Assembly (NCBI GenBank): GCA_903835685.1
Contig: CAILNX010000049.1
Span: forward strand, 1 to 43,131
Direction of reading: 5' to 3'
Length of the DNA stretch: 43,131 nucleotides
Origin: an uncultured delta proteobacterium
Lineage (GTDB): Bacteria; Desulfobacterota; Desulfovibrionia; Desulfovibrionales; Desulfovibrionaceae
Part shown: positions 26,001-34,930 of the stretch, piece after piece
How positions within the stretch are numbered: position 1 is the first letter of the stretch
Layout: each line of letters starts with the position of its first letter
Notes under the pieces: generated by a model
Databases searched by the model: none
The model's input: only the letters and a program-made list of their open reading frames with translations
What the model was told of the DNA's origin: nothing
Position numbers and translations under genes: made by a program

Positions 26001-27219
26001 CTCAGAGAAGGAGCTTAACGAGTTCGTGAGCTTGGCATTTCAGTCGGTGCTAGCAGATAAGAACGGGGTGTGTCCGCTCAAGAGTCTCATTTCCGGCGCG
26101 TTACGCACTATCTCTGACGGTGACAAACGCGAACGGGCTCTGAAAGCGATTGCCTCTGGCTTGTCCGAAGAGGACATGGCGCGTCTCCTGTTGCATGCAC
26201 CATTCGACAAGAGCACTTGGAGCCTAGTCGATGCGCTCGACGAAACGGCCCAGGGGAAATACTGGATCGAAGTTGCGCCCGACTGGTTTTATCACACCGA
26301 TGAGGAAAACAACGAGGGTATCGCGCGTCTTCTTAAAGCTGGGCGGCCTTTCGCCGCATTTTCGTTCTTTCGTCACCATTCGAAAAAGATGGATACTCTC
26401 ATCCTATTCCGTCTGCTCTCAGAGATGGCAAAGGGTGGCAATGATCGGCCAGGCGAGTATTTGCCCGAACACTACCACATTGAGAAGGCATTTAAACAGT
26501 TAAATGATAGTCCCGAACTAACGCTCGATCAGAAAGCCAGTCTGGAGTTCGAGTTCAACGATGTTTTAGTCGGACCAGGGGGGAATTTTGGATCTGGATA
26601 CGGCATCCCGAACTTAGAGCGTTACTTCGAAATCCACCCCGAATTGTTCGTTAGGATCGTCGCGTGGGCCTACAAGCGTGATGATAACGGTGAAGACCCG
26701 GCAGAATTACAAATCCCATTAGATCAGGTTCAAATGGTGTCCGAAAGAAGCTCCAATATTTTGGAAGCATTTAAGCGCATTCCTGGCCACAATGACCTCG
26801 GAGAGTTAACCTCTGACCATCTTTCAGAATGGATAGAGGCAGTTCGCCGTTCCTGCGCTGGATTGAGCCGCACCAACATAGCAGACTACTGCCTCGGAAA
26901 GTTGCTTGGGCACGCACCAGTAGGCAGCGATGGAGTGTGGCCGTGTGAGCCGGTGCGGCAAGTGATGGAGGATATCCAATCAGTGCCCATGGTGGAGGGC
27001 GCGTATACCAGCGTCTTGAATTCTCTTGGCGTTATCATGCGTGGCGAAGGTGGTGGGCTGGAGCGTGGATTGGCAGACAAATATCGCAAATGGGGCCAAG
27101 CCCTCCAGTTCTCGCATCCGTTTGTTTCTTCAAAGCTCCTCATGAAGTTGGCGAAGACGTATGAGTACGAAGCGGGCCGCGAAGACTCGCAGGCGATGAT
27201 TCGTCGCCGTTTGGGTTGA
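23092..27219 (+). CDS. Giant HigA-like HTH / nuclease-like protein, candidate defence gene
   Basis: A 1375-residue protein. The ATG at 23092 is preferred to the GTG at 23086 because AGGGAG lies 5 bases before it. Residues about 20-65 (PVTKAAELLGVGRPALSNFL, then NGNAALSADMATRLAKAFN) form a HigA/XRE helix-turn-helix. Around 145-205 comes GWDG (D150), then GRSGWEFGT (E170), KKAKDD and EITFVFVSPRRW, then DASDLEQWLE. I read this as a restriction-endonuclease-like block seen in large conflict proteins. Near 320 PIVIAADSTEEALAFLA looks like an NTPase P-loop position without GKT. The remaining 1000 residues are helical, HEAT-like, unrecognised. A palindrome sits in its promoter. Single-gene defence system is a plausible inference; no function is proven. 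Confidence 0.6.
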   Translation: MKEPVSVPHPGIRVKAEVIPKGMPVTKAAELLGVGRPALSNFLNGNAALSADMATRLAKAFNYPRKDLLEMQARYDAAQANTKSAPAGIKAYVPPFLGIKSNQIEQWATNNIAARTRLSVFLRTLVHSTNQCLSKVDFPGNDEAERPGWDGFVEATEGTPWVPVGRSGWEFGTNENINKKAKDDFNKNVKALAQNERAEITFVFVSPRRWSRKAAWVEEAMAKGHWKSVRAYDASDLEQWLEQSLPAQAWFASETNIPAQDVRSLDTCWIDWANVSDPPLTGALFVSAIEAFQRKMLSYLSKPSDGPIVIAADSTEEALAFLAQLLGQRGGEDLAAYRDRVLVFDKPGVLSRLAQCAQTFIPVAFTREVERELGPYAKSMHSIVVYPRNAVNTEPHIVLEPVNYETFNKALEEMGKDRDEIRRLTNESGRSLTVLRRRVATVPAVQTPEWAADHKIAVNLVPFLFVGAWNSGNDADKSGLESLAGRRPYVDLERDFQNVLQLNDAPVWSIDAHRGIISKIDLLYAIAGLVTGNDLKQYYSIARKVLGEDDPSLDLEPDQRWAALIYGKKREYSSVFRKGISETLVLLAVHGNKLFKNRLGIDTEEEARRIVHDLLPTPLTTRILEANDSDLPTYAEAAPDEFLTILEQDLKADAPAARGLLKPMESGVFSHPSRTGLLWALEGLSWNPETLPRAAFILARLAQVEINDNWGNKPVSSLGAIFRSRMPQTAASYEERVDLMRKLAKHFPNIAWKICVEQFSAFRGFGHYSHKPRWRSDGFGFGEPLRDGKLIHDFQREMVEMALSWKEYTLDTLTDLVERLSALDDSYQARVWTLIEMWARDKASDADKSALREKIRVSTLSRRTALRSKANTRWPVRASKARAVYAALEPSDLLNRHAWLFRDNWVDESADEIEEIETSDFEKRAERIQKMRVDAMREILDQRGFAGLLEMAERGGASWQIGALAANDLLSEKELNEFVSLAFQSVLADKNGVCPLKSLISGALRTISDGDKRERALKAIASGLSEEDMARLLLHAPFDKSTWSLVDALDETAQGKYWIEVAPDWFYHTDEENNEGIARLLKAGRPFAAFSFFRHHSKKMDTLILFRLLSEMAKGGNDRPGEYLPEHYHIEKAFKQLNDSPELTLDQKASLEFEFNDVLVGPGGNFGSGYGIPNLERYFEIHPELFVRIVAWAYKRDDNGEDPAELQIPLDQVQMVSERSSNILEAFKRIPGHNDLGELTSDHLSEWIEAVRRSCAGLSRTNIADYCLGKLLGHAPVGSDGVWPCEPVRQVMEDIQSVPMVEGAYTSVLNSLGVIMRGEGGGLERGLADKYRKWGQALQFSHPFVSSKLLMKLAKTYEYEAGREDSQAMIRRRLG

Positions 27220-27700
27220 GGCCACCTCGTCTTTGCCATGGAGGATGGTCTGGTCCCGCCGGTCAGGATGGTGTCTGGCACCATCATCTCCATTCTGCCT
27301 GGGGCCTTCGAAAAGTGCAGGGCGGCATCTCTGACTCCTAGCGAGCCGAGTTTCCCAAAAAGAGACCCCAGACGCGTCCACCGTATTTCGTTGCCATCTG
27401 GCTTAAATTGCAGGCAATTTTTATTGCATTCAAATTGCATCTTTATGTTGCCTTATGCTCTCGGCACAGGTATAAGAAGTTCAAGACAACCAAGTGAAAT
27501 TGTTTATATAATTGACTGGAAAATTGACTGAAGAATTGAGTGAAATAATTGACTACAAATTTGGCTGGAAAAGTCTTGAAGATTGACTGCCAGAAACATC
27601 ATGTGGGCAACGCAACAGAATATTATATTGGATGTATATTTGTCCCTCGTTTAGGGCTTTGTGGATGTGCCGGGCACTCCAATAACCAAGCGGAAAAGAT
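27220..27700. other. Non-coding region with repeats before the integration module
   Basis: No convincing gene lies in these 481 bases. They hold a hairpin GATGGTG-TCTGG-CACCATC (27267-27285) without a T-tract, a perfect palindrome AAATTGC-AG-GCAATTT (27405-27420) with a further AAATTGCA at 27432, and a cluster of ATTGACTG repeats (27511-27589). The position upstream of the excisionase-like and integrase genes suggests regulatory or recombination sites. Confidence 0.5.
27511..27589. repeat. ATTGACTG repeat cluster, about 12-bp phased
   Basis: ATTGACTG or a one-base variant begins at 27511, 27523, 27535 (ATTGAGTG), 27548 (ATTGACTA) and 27582. The first four are 12, 12 and 13 bp apart in the same orientation, like iterons or cooperatively bound excisionase sites. 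They lie about 110-190 bp before the excisionase-like gene. Confidence 0.6.
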
Positions 27701-28060
27701 ATGGAAACAGGATTGTCCTCCCTTGGAAAGAAGGTCCCGGCATCCACCGTGGCCGAGCTTTTTGAAGTTGCGGAATCCACGGTTTTGCATCAACCTGGGC
27801 TCTTCGGTGGTTTGAAGCTTTGCCGCCGGGTTCTGTTCTTTGAAAAACTCATAGAGCAAGCAATCTGGAGGCAGTATGCCTTACAAGTTGACCCGGAGAG
27901 GGAACACGGTCTGGCGTGCCCAAGTGAAGGTGAACGGGATCAAGGTCACGGAGCAGTTCCACACGAAGGCGGAAGCCCTGGCCTGGGAGGTCGATCAAAG
28001 AAGGCAGGAAAACGCGCCCGCTACGCAGAACCAGCCGACCCCCACGGTCTCCTTGATTGA
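27701..28060 (+). CDS. Excisionase-like HTH protein, reading into the integrase gene
   Basis: The frame gives 119 residues. Residues 1-60 (KKVPASTVAELFEVAESTV, then GGLKLCRRVLFFEKLIEQAI) have the winged-HTH pattern of small excisionase or MerR-like DNA-binding proteins that precede integrases. From residue 59 on (after YALQ) the frame overlaps the integrase gene by 185 bp and is Gly/Arg/Pro-rich, unlike a natural protein tail. The likely original stop near the integrase start has been lost, or the protein really carries this tail. A GGAAAAG lies before the ATG. The DNA-binding part is moderately sure; direction of recombination control is inferred. Confidence 0.55.
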   Translation: METGLSSLGKKVPASTVAELFEVAESTVLHQPGLFGGLKLCRRVLFFEKLIEQAIWRQYALQVDPEREHGLACPSEGERDQGHGAVPHEGGSPGLGGRSKKAGKRARYAEPADPHGLLD

Positions 28061-28961
28061 ATGGGCAACCCTGTACTTGGACTATTCGCTCAAGTACCGG
28101 CCGAAAACCTATTCCGAGAAAAAGACGGCATTCAAGAGGCTCTTCAAGCACATCCCGCCCAAGACCCTGGTTTCGGACCTGAAAAAGGGGGAAGTGCTCA
28201 AGTTCCTACAAGCGCAGTTTCATACCCGTTCCGGGCACATGGCCAACAAGGACCGGAAGAACTTAAGCGCGGCCTGGAACGACGCCATGCGCTTCTTCGA
28301 CGACTTCCCCGCCCTGCAAAATCCCTTTCAGGCTGTCCCGCCTTTCCCGGCTGACTGCGGATCGCACTACGTGCCGCCCGAGGCCGATTTCTGGAAGGTC
28401 GTGGACGTGTCCCGGGGACAGGATTGGGTGATGCTGTTCACCTTCCTGCACACGGCAGCCAGGCGCAACGAGGTCTATCGTCTGAAATGGGGTGATATCG
28501 ACTTCGGGGGCCAACGCACCCGCCTTGGAACCAGAAAGGCCGGTGGCGGCTCCCTGGTCCATGAGTGGATACCCATGACCGGCGAGTTGTTCACCATCCT
28601 GCTGGAACACCGGCAACGGGCAGTCAACGAATGGGTCTTCACCCAATCCGTGGGCCGCCACAAAGGGAAGCCCTACACGGAAAACCGGGGATTCCCCCAA
28701 GGCCTGTGCCAGCTCGCGGAAGTGAAGTCCTTCGGCTGCCACGGCATCCGGGGGCTCACGGCCTCGATCCTGGCTAAGAGCAACGTGCCCATGAAGGCGA
28801 TTCAGGAGATTCTACGGCACAAGCGGCTGACGACAACGGAACGCTACGTCCGGGGAATGGAGCCGGTTCGGCCTTACCTTCAAGTGCTCGAAGGAGGGTT
28901 GAAGCGGGGCCTACCACCCGGGCCTACCACAAACGAAAAGGGGTTAGGACTTTCATCCTAA
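27876..28961 (+). CDS. int: Tyrosine integrase of the tRNA-Asp island
   Basis: A 361-residue phage-type tyrosine recombinase starting at an ATG with GGAGG 5 bases before it. Order: N-terminal arm-binding domain (about 1-55), core-binding helices (about 58-150), catalytic domain with R196 (HTAARRNEV), H289-x-x-R292 (HGIRG), H315 (LRHKR) and the nucleophile Y324 (ERYVRG). All catalytic residues are present, so it should be active. The gene ends inside the att repeat: its last residues and TAA stop lie in the duplicated tRNA terminator. It would catalyse integration at and excision from tRNA-Asp. Confidence 0.93.
   Translation: MPYKLTRRGNTVWRAQVKVNGIKVTEQFHTKAEALAWEVDQRRQENAPATQNQPTPTVSLIEWATLYLDYSLKYRPKTYSEKKTAFKRLFKHIPPKTLVSDLKKGEVLKFLQAQFHTRSGHMANKDRKNLSAAWNDAMRFFDDFPALQNPFQAVPPFPADCGSHYVPPEADFWKVVDVSRGQDWVMLFTFLHTAARRNEVYRLKWGDIDFGGQRTRLGTRKAGGGSLVHEWIPMTGELFTILLEHRQRAVNEWVFTQSVGRHKGKPYTENRGFPQGLCQLAEVKSFGCHGIRGLTASILAKSNVPMKAIQEILRHKRLTTTERYVRGMEPVRPYLQVLEGGLKRGLPPGPTTNEKGLGLSS
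28907..28929. repeat. Paired GGGCCTACCA repeats at the integrase end
   Basis: GGGCCTACCA lies at 28907-28916 and 28920-28929, inside the 3' end of the integrase gene and touching attR. It mirrors the pair at 1348-1369 at the other island end. Confidence 0.6.
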
Positions 28962-29021
28962 CCCCTTAGATCTTGCTGGCGGAGCCGACGAGACTTGAAC
29001 TCGCGCCCTCCGACGTGACAG
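28929..29021 (-). repeat. attR: island-borne copy of the tRNA-Asp 3' half and terminator
   Basis: Partner of 1172-1263. The identical core 28969-29021 restores tRNA-Asp from the anticodon loop to CCA, so the tRNA stays whole after integration. The outer 40 bases are a terminator copy that has diverged slightly. Confidence 0.9.
28938..28967 (-). terminator. Terminator of the tRNA-Val/tRNA-Asp operon
   Basis: A perfect 12-bp stem AAGGGGTTAGGA with TCCTAACCCCTT and a 6-base loop; on the minus strand it is followed by TTTTCGTTT. It lies just downstream of tRNA-Asp and overlaps the 3' end of the integrase gene on the other strand. Confidence 0.8.
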
Positions 29022-29053
29022 GCCGGCGTTATAACCAGCTTAACTACGGCTCC
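28977..29053 (-). tRNA. tRNA-Asp (anticodon GUC)
   Basis: On the minus strand 77 bases fold as a cloverleaf: acceptor GGAGCCG pairing with CGGCTCC, anticodon loop CTGTCAC with anticodon GTC, T-arm GCGAGTTCAAGTCTCGT, and an encoded CCA end. The 5' half is chromosomal and the 3' half, from the anticodon loop on, is supplied by the integrated island. Confidence 0.95.
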
Positions 29054-29060
29054 GCAAGAT

Positions 29061-29136
29061 TGGTGGGCGGAACAGGGATCGAACCTGCGACCCTCGGCTT
29101 GTAAGGCCGACGCTCTCCCAGCTGAGCTATCCGCCC
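29061..29136 (-). tRNA. tRNA-Val (anticodon UAC)
   Basis: On the minus strand 76 bases: acceptor GGGCGGA with TCCGCCC, anticodon loop CTTACAA with anticodon TAC, T-loop GGTTCGATCC, and an encoded CCA. It is 7 bp upstream of tRNA-Asp and shares its promoter. Confidence 0.95.
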
Positions 29137-29149
29137 ACGGAAGAACGCC

Positions 29150-29178
29150 CCTTAAGGCCTTTGTCCAGGCAGTGTCAA
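29150..29178 (-). promoter_or_regulatory. Promoter of the tRNA operon
   Basis: On the minus strand a perfect -35 TTGACA (29178-29173) is 17 bp from a weak -10 TTAAGG (29155-29150), followed by a GC-rich discriminator (GGCG) typical of stringently controlled stable-RNA promoters. Transcription would start a few bases before tRNA-Val. Confidence 0.7.
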
Positions 29179-29379
29179 CCCTGCGACACCCGCGCCTTGG
29201 CCCCGGTTGCCCGGTGCGTTCGGCGAAGCGACTCTTTGCCTTTTTTGGAGACTGCTGTCAACGGATTTTTTGCGTCTCTACGCGCTTCTGCCCCGGGCCA
29301 GGGCCTTCTCCCGCCTTTCCAGGGCCTTGCGCCGGGCCTGCGAATGTGGGAGAGGGAGGCATTCAACAAGGAGCCTCCC

Positions 29380-30875
29380 GTGGCCTGGAAAAGCAGGGTC
29401 TTCCGGCTCGGACTGCCGAGTCTGCGCACCCGCATCCTCTTCATCCTGGCCGCCCTGGTGCTGACCAATGCGGCCGGAGCCCTGTCCACCCTGTGGTACG
29501 TGCATCGCACCGAGGGCCTGGCCTCGTCCCTGGCCGAGGGCGAGGACTGGGCCGCGGCCCGCACGGCCCACGGTCTGCGCCAGGCCCTGGCCCGCCAGTC
29601 CGGCCTGGTCGATTCCGGGTTCCGCCCCGGGGACAAGGCCTGGGCCGCCATGCTCGACGACCTGGACCACGACGTGACCCGCCGCCAGGAAATGGCCCAC
29701 AGCCGGTTGAGCGTGGAGGAGGGCCGGGTCATCCTCAACCAGACCGAGAACGAGCAGGTGCGCTTCTCCACCCTGAAGGGCCAGGCCCTGCGCGCGGCGT
29801 CTCTGGGCCGACTGGACGAGGCCTCCCTCATCTTTGCCGAGGCCGCCCAGCACGCCGGGCAGGCCCGGGCCCTGCTCGAACAGTACGTGGCCCTGTACGA
29901 CCGGGTCCTGGCCGCCAAGGGCCAGGAGTTCCATCAGCGCTCCCGGGTGGTGGCGGTCCTGGCCTGGACGGCCGTGTTGCTGACCGTGGGCATGGGCCTG
30001 GTGCTCGGGTTCATCCTGGTGCGCCAGGTGCTCGGCCCCATCCGCGCCCTGGCCCTGGGGCCCGAGGCCACGGACGGCCTGCGCGAGGTGGGCGACGAGG
30101 TCCAGGCCTTAAGCCACCGGGTGCAGCATCTGCTCACCGACGTGGACCGGGCCAAGAGCAAGCTGGCCGTGAGCCAGGAGCACCTGGTGGCCTCGGAAAA
30201 GCTGGCCCTGACCGGCAAGCTGGCCGCGGGCGTGGCCCACAGCATCAGAAACCCCTTGACCTCGGTGAAGATGCGCCTCTTCTCCCTGGAGCGGGCCTTG
30301 ACCCTGGACCCGGTGCAGCACGAGGACTTCACGGTCATTTCCGAGGAGATCCGGCATATCGACGCCATTGTGCGCAACTTCCTGGAATTCTCCCGGCCGC
30401 CCAAGCTCAAGCTGCTCACGGCCAGCCCCTCGGACGTGACCGACCAGACCTTGCAGCTCCTGCGCCACCGCCTGGAGTCCTACGGCATGGAGGTGGAGCT
30501 TCTCCGCGAGGCCCGGCTGCCTGACTGCCAGCTCGACCCGGACCAGATCAAGGAGGTCCTGGCCAACATCATCTTGAACGCCTGCGAGGCCAAGGTGGAG
30601 AAGGGCCACATCAGCATCGAGGAAAAGGCCGGGGTCATCGAACCCCATGGGCACGTGGCCCTCATCATCATCTCGGACAACGGCCCGGGCGTGTCCAAGG
30701 CCAATCTGGAGAAGATCTTCCAGCCCTTTTTCACCACCAAGGGCGAGGGCACGGGCCTGGGCCTGCCCATTGCCAAGCGCATCATGGAGGAGCACGGGGG
30801 CTGGATTCACTGCCGCTCGGAAGAGGGCAAGGGCGCGACCTTCGTGCTCGGCCTGCCGTGCAAGGAGAAAACCGC

Positions 30876-30894
<19 letters not shown>
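29380..30894 (+). CDS. Membrane sensor histidine kinase (partner of NtrC-type regulator)
   Basis: A 504-residue inner-membrane kinase. The GTG at 29380 is chosen because AAGGAG lies 6 bases before it; the frame is open to 29161. Two membrane helices (about 17-41 and 189-214) bracket a helical periplasmic domain. A HAMP-like linker and coiled coil lead to the phospho-accepting H287 (AAGVAHSIRNPLTS), an N-box (NIILNACEA), DNGPGV and GEGTGLGLPIAK. This order is that of NtrB-like kinases. It overlaps the regulator gene by 19 bp, so the two form one system. The signal is not predictable. First chromosomal protein gene right of the tRNAs. Confidence 0.92.
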
Positions 30895-32324
<1,430 letters not shown>

Positions 32325-32376
32325 GAGGGGACGCTGAACCCGGGCCAAAGCCCCAGCTCTGTTGCGGGCGAACGGG

Positions 32377-34842
32377 TCAGACCTGTGACGGCAGGCGCAG
32401 GCAGAGCACGGTCTGGTTCTCCGTATCCGAGGTGCGCATGGTCAGGCGGCCGCCCTGGGTTTCGGCCATGAGCCGGGCCGCGTAGGTTCCCAGGCCGGTG
32501 CCCTTTTTCTTGCCCCAGGTCACGTGCTTCTGGAAGAACCGGTTCCTGATCTGTTCGGGCACGGTCCCCTGGTTGCGGATTTCGATTGCACATTCCCCAT
32601 TGCACATGACCTCCACGGTCACATGGTCCTCGGCCCGGGAGGCCTCCAGGGCGTTTTGCAGGAGGTTTTGCAGGGTCATGCGCAGGAGGAAGGGGTCGCC
32701 AGTGACCAGGATTTGGGCGGGGCCGATCTCCGCGCCAGTCCCATCGCCAGTCCCGTCGCCAATCCCATCGCCAGTCCCGGAATCCACCGGGAGAAGCTCG
32801 ATCCTCTTCCCGGCATGTTCGGGCAGGACCAGGAGGGCCTTGGCCACTTCCGCAAGCAGGGCGCGGGGGGCGATGGCCTGGGGGTGGTAGCGGTAGGTCC
32901 CGGATTCGATCTTGTACAGCTCCAGGGACAGGTTCAGGGTGTCCAGCATCCGCTGGCCCACGCTCTCCAGATGCAGGACCAGGTCCCGGTCCTGGGGGCT
33001 CAAGGTCGGGCTTAAGGACAGAACCCGGGCCAGGCTCACCGCGCTTCCGGCCGGGGAGCGCAGGTCGTGGTGGATGATCTTCTCGATCTCGTCGCGCAAT
33101 TCCTCGGCCCGTTTGCGGTCGGTGATGTCCTGGAAGGACCACACCCGGCCCACCACGGCCTGGCCGATTCTCTGGGGCCGGGAATAGCGCTCGATGGTGC
33201 GGCCGTCCGTGAGGGGGATCAGGTCATCGCCTGATTCCTCCGCCCGCGCATACAGCTCCCTGATCCTGGCCAGGAAGGCCCCGGGCTGGGCCACCAGCCC
33301 CAGGACATGGTCGAGCAGGGGGCCGTCGTCTCCGCTGGCCAGGAGTCCCTCCGGAATCCGCCACAGGTTGGCGAATTTTTGGTTCCACAGGGTGATGCGC
33401 CCGTTCAGGTTCACGACCAAAATTCCGTTGGCCGTGGATTCCAGGGTGGAGTTGAGCAGGGACAGGGAGGAGGAGAGGGCCGTCTCGGCCCGCTTGCGCT
33501 CGGTGATGTCCTGGATGATGACGTGCAGGACCATGCGGCCGGTGAACTGGATGGGGCTCACGGACAGCTCCACGTCGCGCCGGTCGCCGCTGGCCAGGCG
33601 GTGCCGGGTTTGAAGCGCCCTGCACTGGGCCTGGTCGGCGGCCGTGGGCCAGGCCAGGGTCGGGGCCGAGAGGTCCAGGTCGGCCATGCGCAGGTCCAGC
33701 AGCCGCTCCCGGGCATGGCCGTAATAGCCGACGGCCGCGTCGTTGGCGTCCAGGATCGCGCCGTTGTAGGGGTCCACAAGGAGCATGGGCAGGGAGTTGC
33801 AGGCGAACTGGTTGCGGTAGGACTCTTCGCTTTCCCGCAAGTCCTCCTGCTGGCGGCGGACCATCTCCAGGCTGGCGGCCAGCTTGGCGGCCAGACGGCG
33901 GTGGTTGATGGAAGCCGCGCCGAGCAGGGCCAAGAGGACCAGGGCGGCCCCGATGCCGATCTTCAGGAACTTTTTTTCCTGCTCCTGCTCGATGTAGCGT
34001 TGGACCAGCTCGTCCTCGCCCCGCTCGTACCGGGCCACCAGCCGGGTCAGGTCCAGCCCGGCCAGGCAGCGGTCCATGAGCGCGGCCAGCCGCTGGTTGG
34101 ATTCGGTCCTGGTCAGGTAGTAGGAGTACCTGCGCGGGGACTCCACAATGGCGTGGAGCATGGCCAGGTCGAAATACTCCAGGTTGAAGCGGTCTTCGAG
34201 AAAGACGTGCTGGTTCTGCAGGGCCAGGTCGATGACCCCGCTGCGCACGGCCTGGTACAGGGCGATCTGGTCGTCGAACAGGACCGTGCGCTCGGCCGGG
34301 ACCAGGGACTGGACGTAGGGCACGATGGCCGTGTCCTTGACCAGGCCCACCCGAAAGAAGGCCAGGTCCTTGGTGTCCTTGATCCGGATGCCCCGGGATT
34401 TCTTCCCGATGGCCCCGTAATAGGTCTCGTAATAGCTGGCGGTGAACAGGCCCCCTTGCTCCCGCTCCGGGGTGATGCTCACGGGCAGGAGCAGGTCGAT
34501 CTTTTGGGCCTTGAACAGGCCGACCTTGTCCGACCAGGACAGGGCCGGGTCGTGGATCAGTCGGTACTTCAGGCCCAACTGGTCGGCCACGAAGCGGAAC
34601 AGATCGACGCTGATGCCCTCGTAGGCGCTTTTGGCCGCGTCGTAGCGGGACAGGGGGACGAAATTGTCGTCCACCATGACCCGAAGCTCGGGGAGGGAAG
34701 CCAGGAACCGGCGGTCATCCTCGCTGAAGACCGCCTCGGCCCGCTGCTGGATCAGGGCGTCGGCGCCGTGGGCCGGGCCGGACCAGGGCAGGAGCAGGGC
34801 GGCCAGGACCGCCAGGAGCAGGGGTACGGTGAGTTTGACCAT
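32377..34842 (-). CDS. Sensor kinase with periplasmic solute-binding domain and PAS domains
   Basis: An 821-residue hybrid sensor. The start is the ATG giving MVKLTVPLLLAVLAALLLPW, a signal/anchor sequence. Residues about 45-275 form a SBP_bac_3-type amino-acid-binding domain in the periplasm (LPELRVMVDDNFVPLSRYD). A membrane helix (about 291-310) leads to a coiled coil, two PAS domains (each ending in IIQDITERKRAE or SFQDITDRKRAE), HisKA with HHDLRSP and a HATPase ending in GKKKGTGLGTYAARLM. A Gly/Asp/Thr-rich linker, coded by 12-bp repeats, lies between the last two. No receiver or regulator gene is adjacent, so its partner is elsewhere. It is convergent with the NtrC gene. Confidence 0.9.
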   Translation of the reverse strand: MVKLTVPLLLAVLAALLLPWSGPAHGADALIQQRAEAVFSEDDRRFLASLPELRVMVDDNFVPLSRYDAAKSAYEGISVDLFRFVADQLGLKYRLIHDPALSWSDKVGLFKAQKIDLLLPVSITPEREQGGLFTASYYETYYGAIGKKSRGIRIKDTKDLAFFRVGLVKDTAIVPYVQSLVPAERTVLFDDQIALYQAVRSGVIDLALQNQHVFLEDRFNLEYFDLAMLHAIVESPRRYSYYLTRTESNQRLAALMDRCLAGLDLTRLVARYERGEDELVQRYIEQEQEKKFLKIGIGAALVLLALLGAASINHRRLAAKLAASLEMVRRQQEDLRESEESYRNQFACNSLPMLLVDPYNGAILDANDAAVGYYGHARERLLDLRMADLDLSAPTLAWPTAADQAQCRALQTRHRLASGDRRDVELSVSPIQFTGRMVLHVIIQDITERKRAETALSSSLSLLNSTLESTANGILVVNLNGRITLWNQKFANLWRIPEGLLASGDDGPLLDHVLGLVAQPGAFLARIRELYARAEESGDDLIPLTDGRTIERYSRPQRIGQAVVGRVWSFQDITDRKRAEELRDEIEKIIHHDLRSPAGSAVSLARVLSLSPTLSPQDRDLVLHLESVGQRMLDTLNLSLELYKIESGTYRYHPQAIAPRALLAEVAKALLVLPEHAGKRIELLPVDSGTGDGIGDGTGDGTGAEIGPAQILVTGDPFLLRMTLQNLLQNALEASRAEDHVTVEVMCNGECAIEIRNQGTVPEQIRNRFFQKHVTWGKKKGTGLGTYAARLMAETQGGRLTMRTSDTENQTVLCLRLPSQV
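32734..32781 (-). repeat. Four 12-bp tandem repeats in the sensor kinase linker
   Basis: GCCAGTCCCATC and close variants occur four times in tandem and code a GDGTGDGIGDGTGDG-like linker between HisKA and HATPase. In-frame copy change would alter linker length only. Confidence 0.85.
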
Positions 34843-34930
34843 CCGCCCGCATGATAAACCGCGCGGAAAGAAAAACGCAAGGAATTCATGGGGGGCCACC
34901 GAGGGCCCGGCCGCCCCCCGGACCCGGCCT

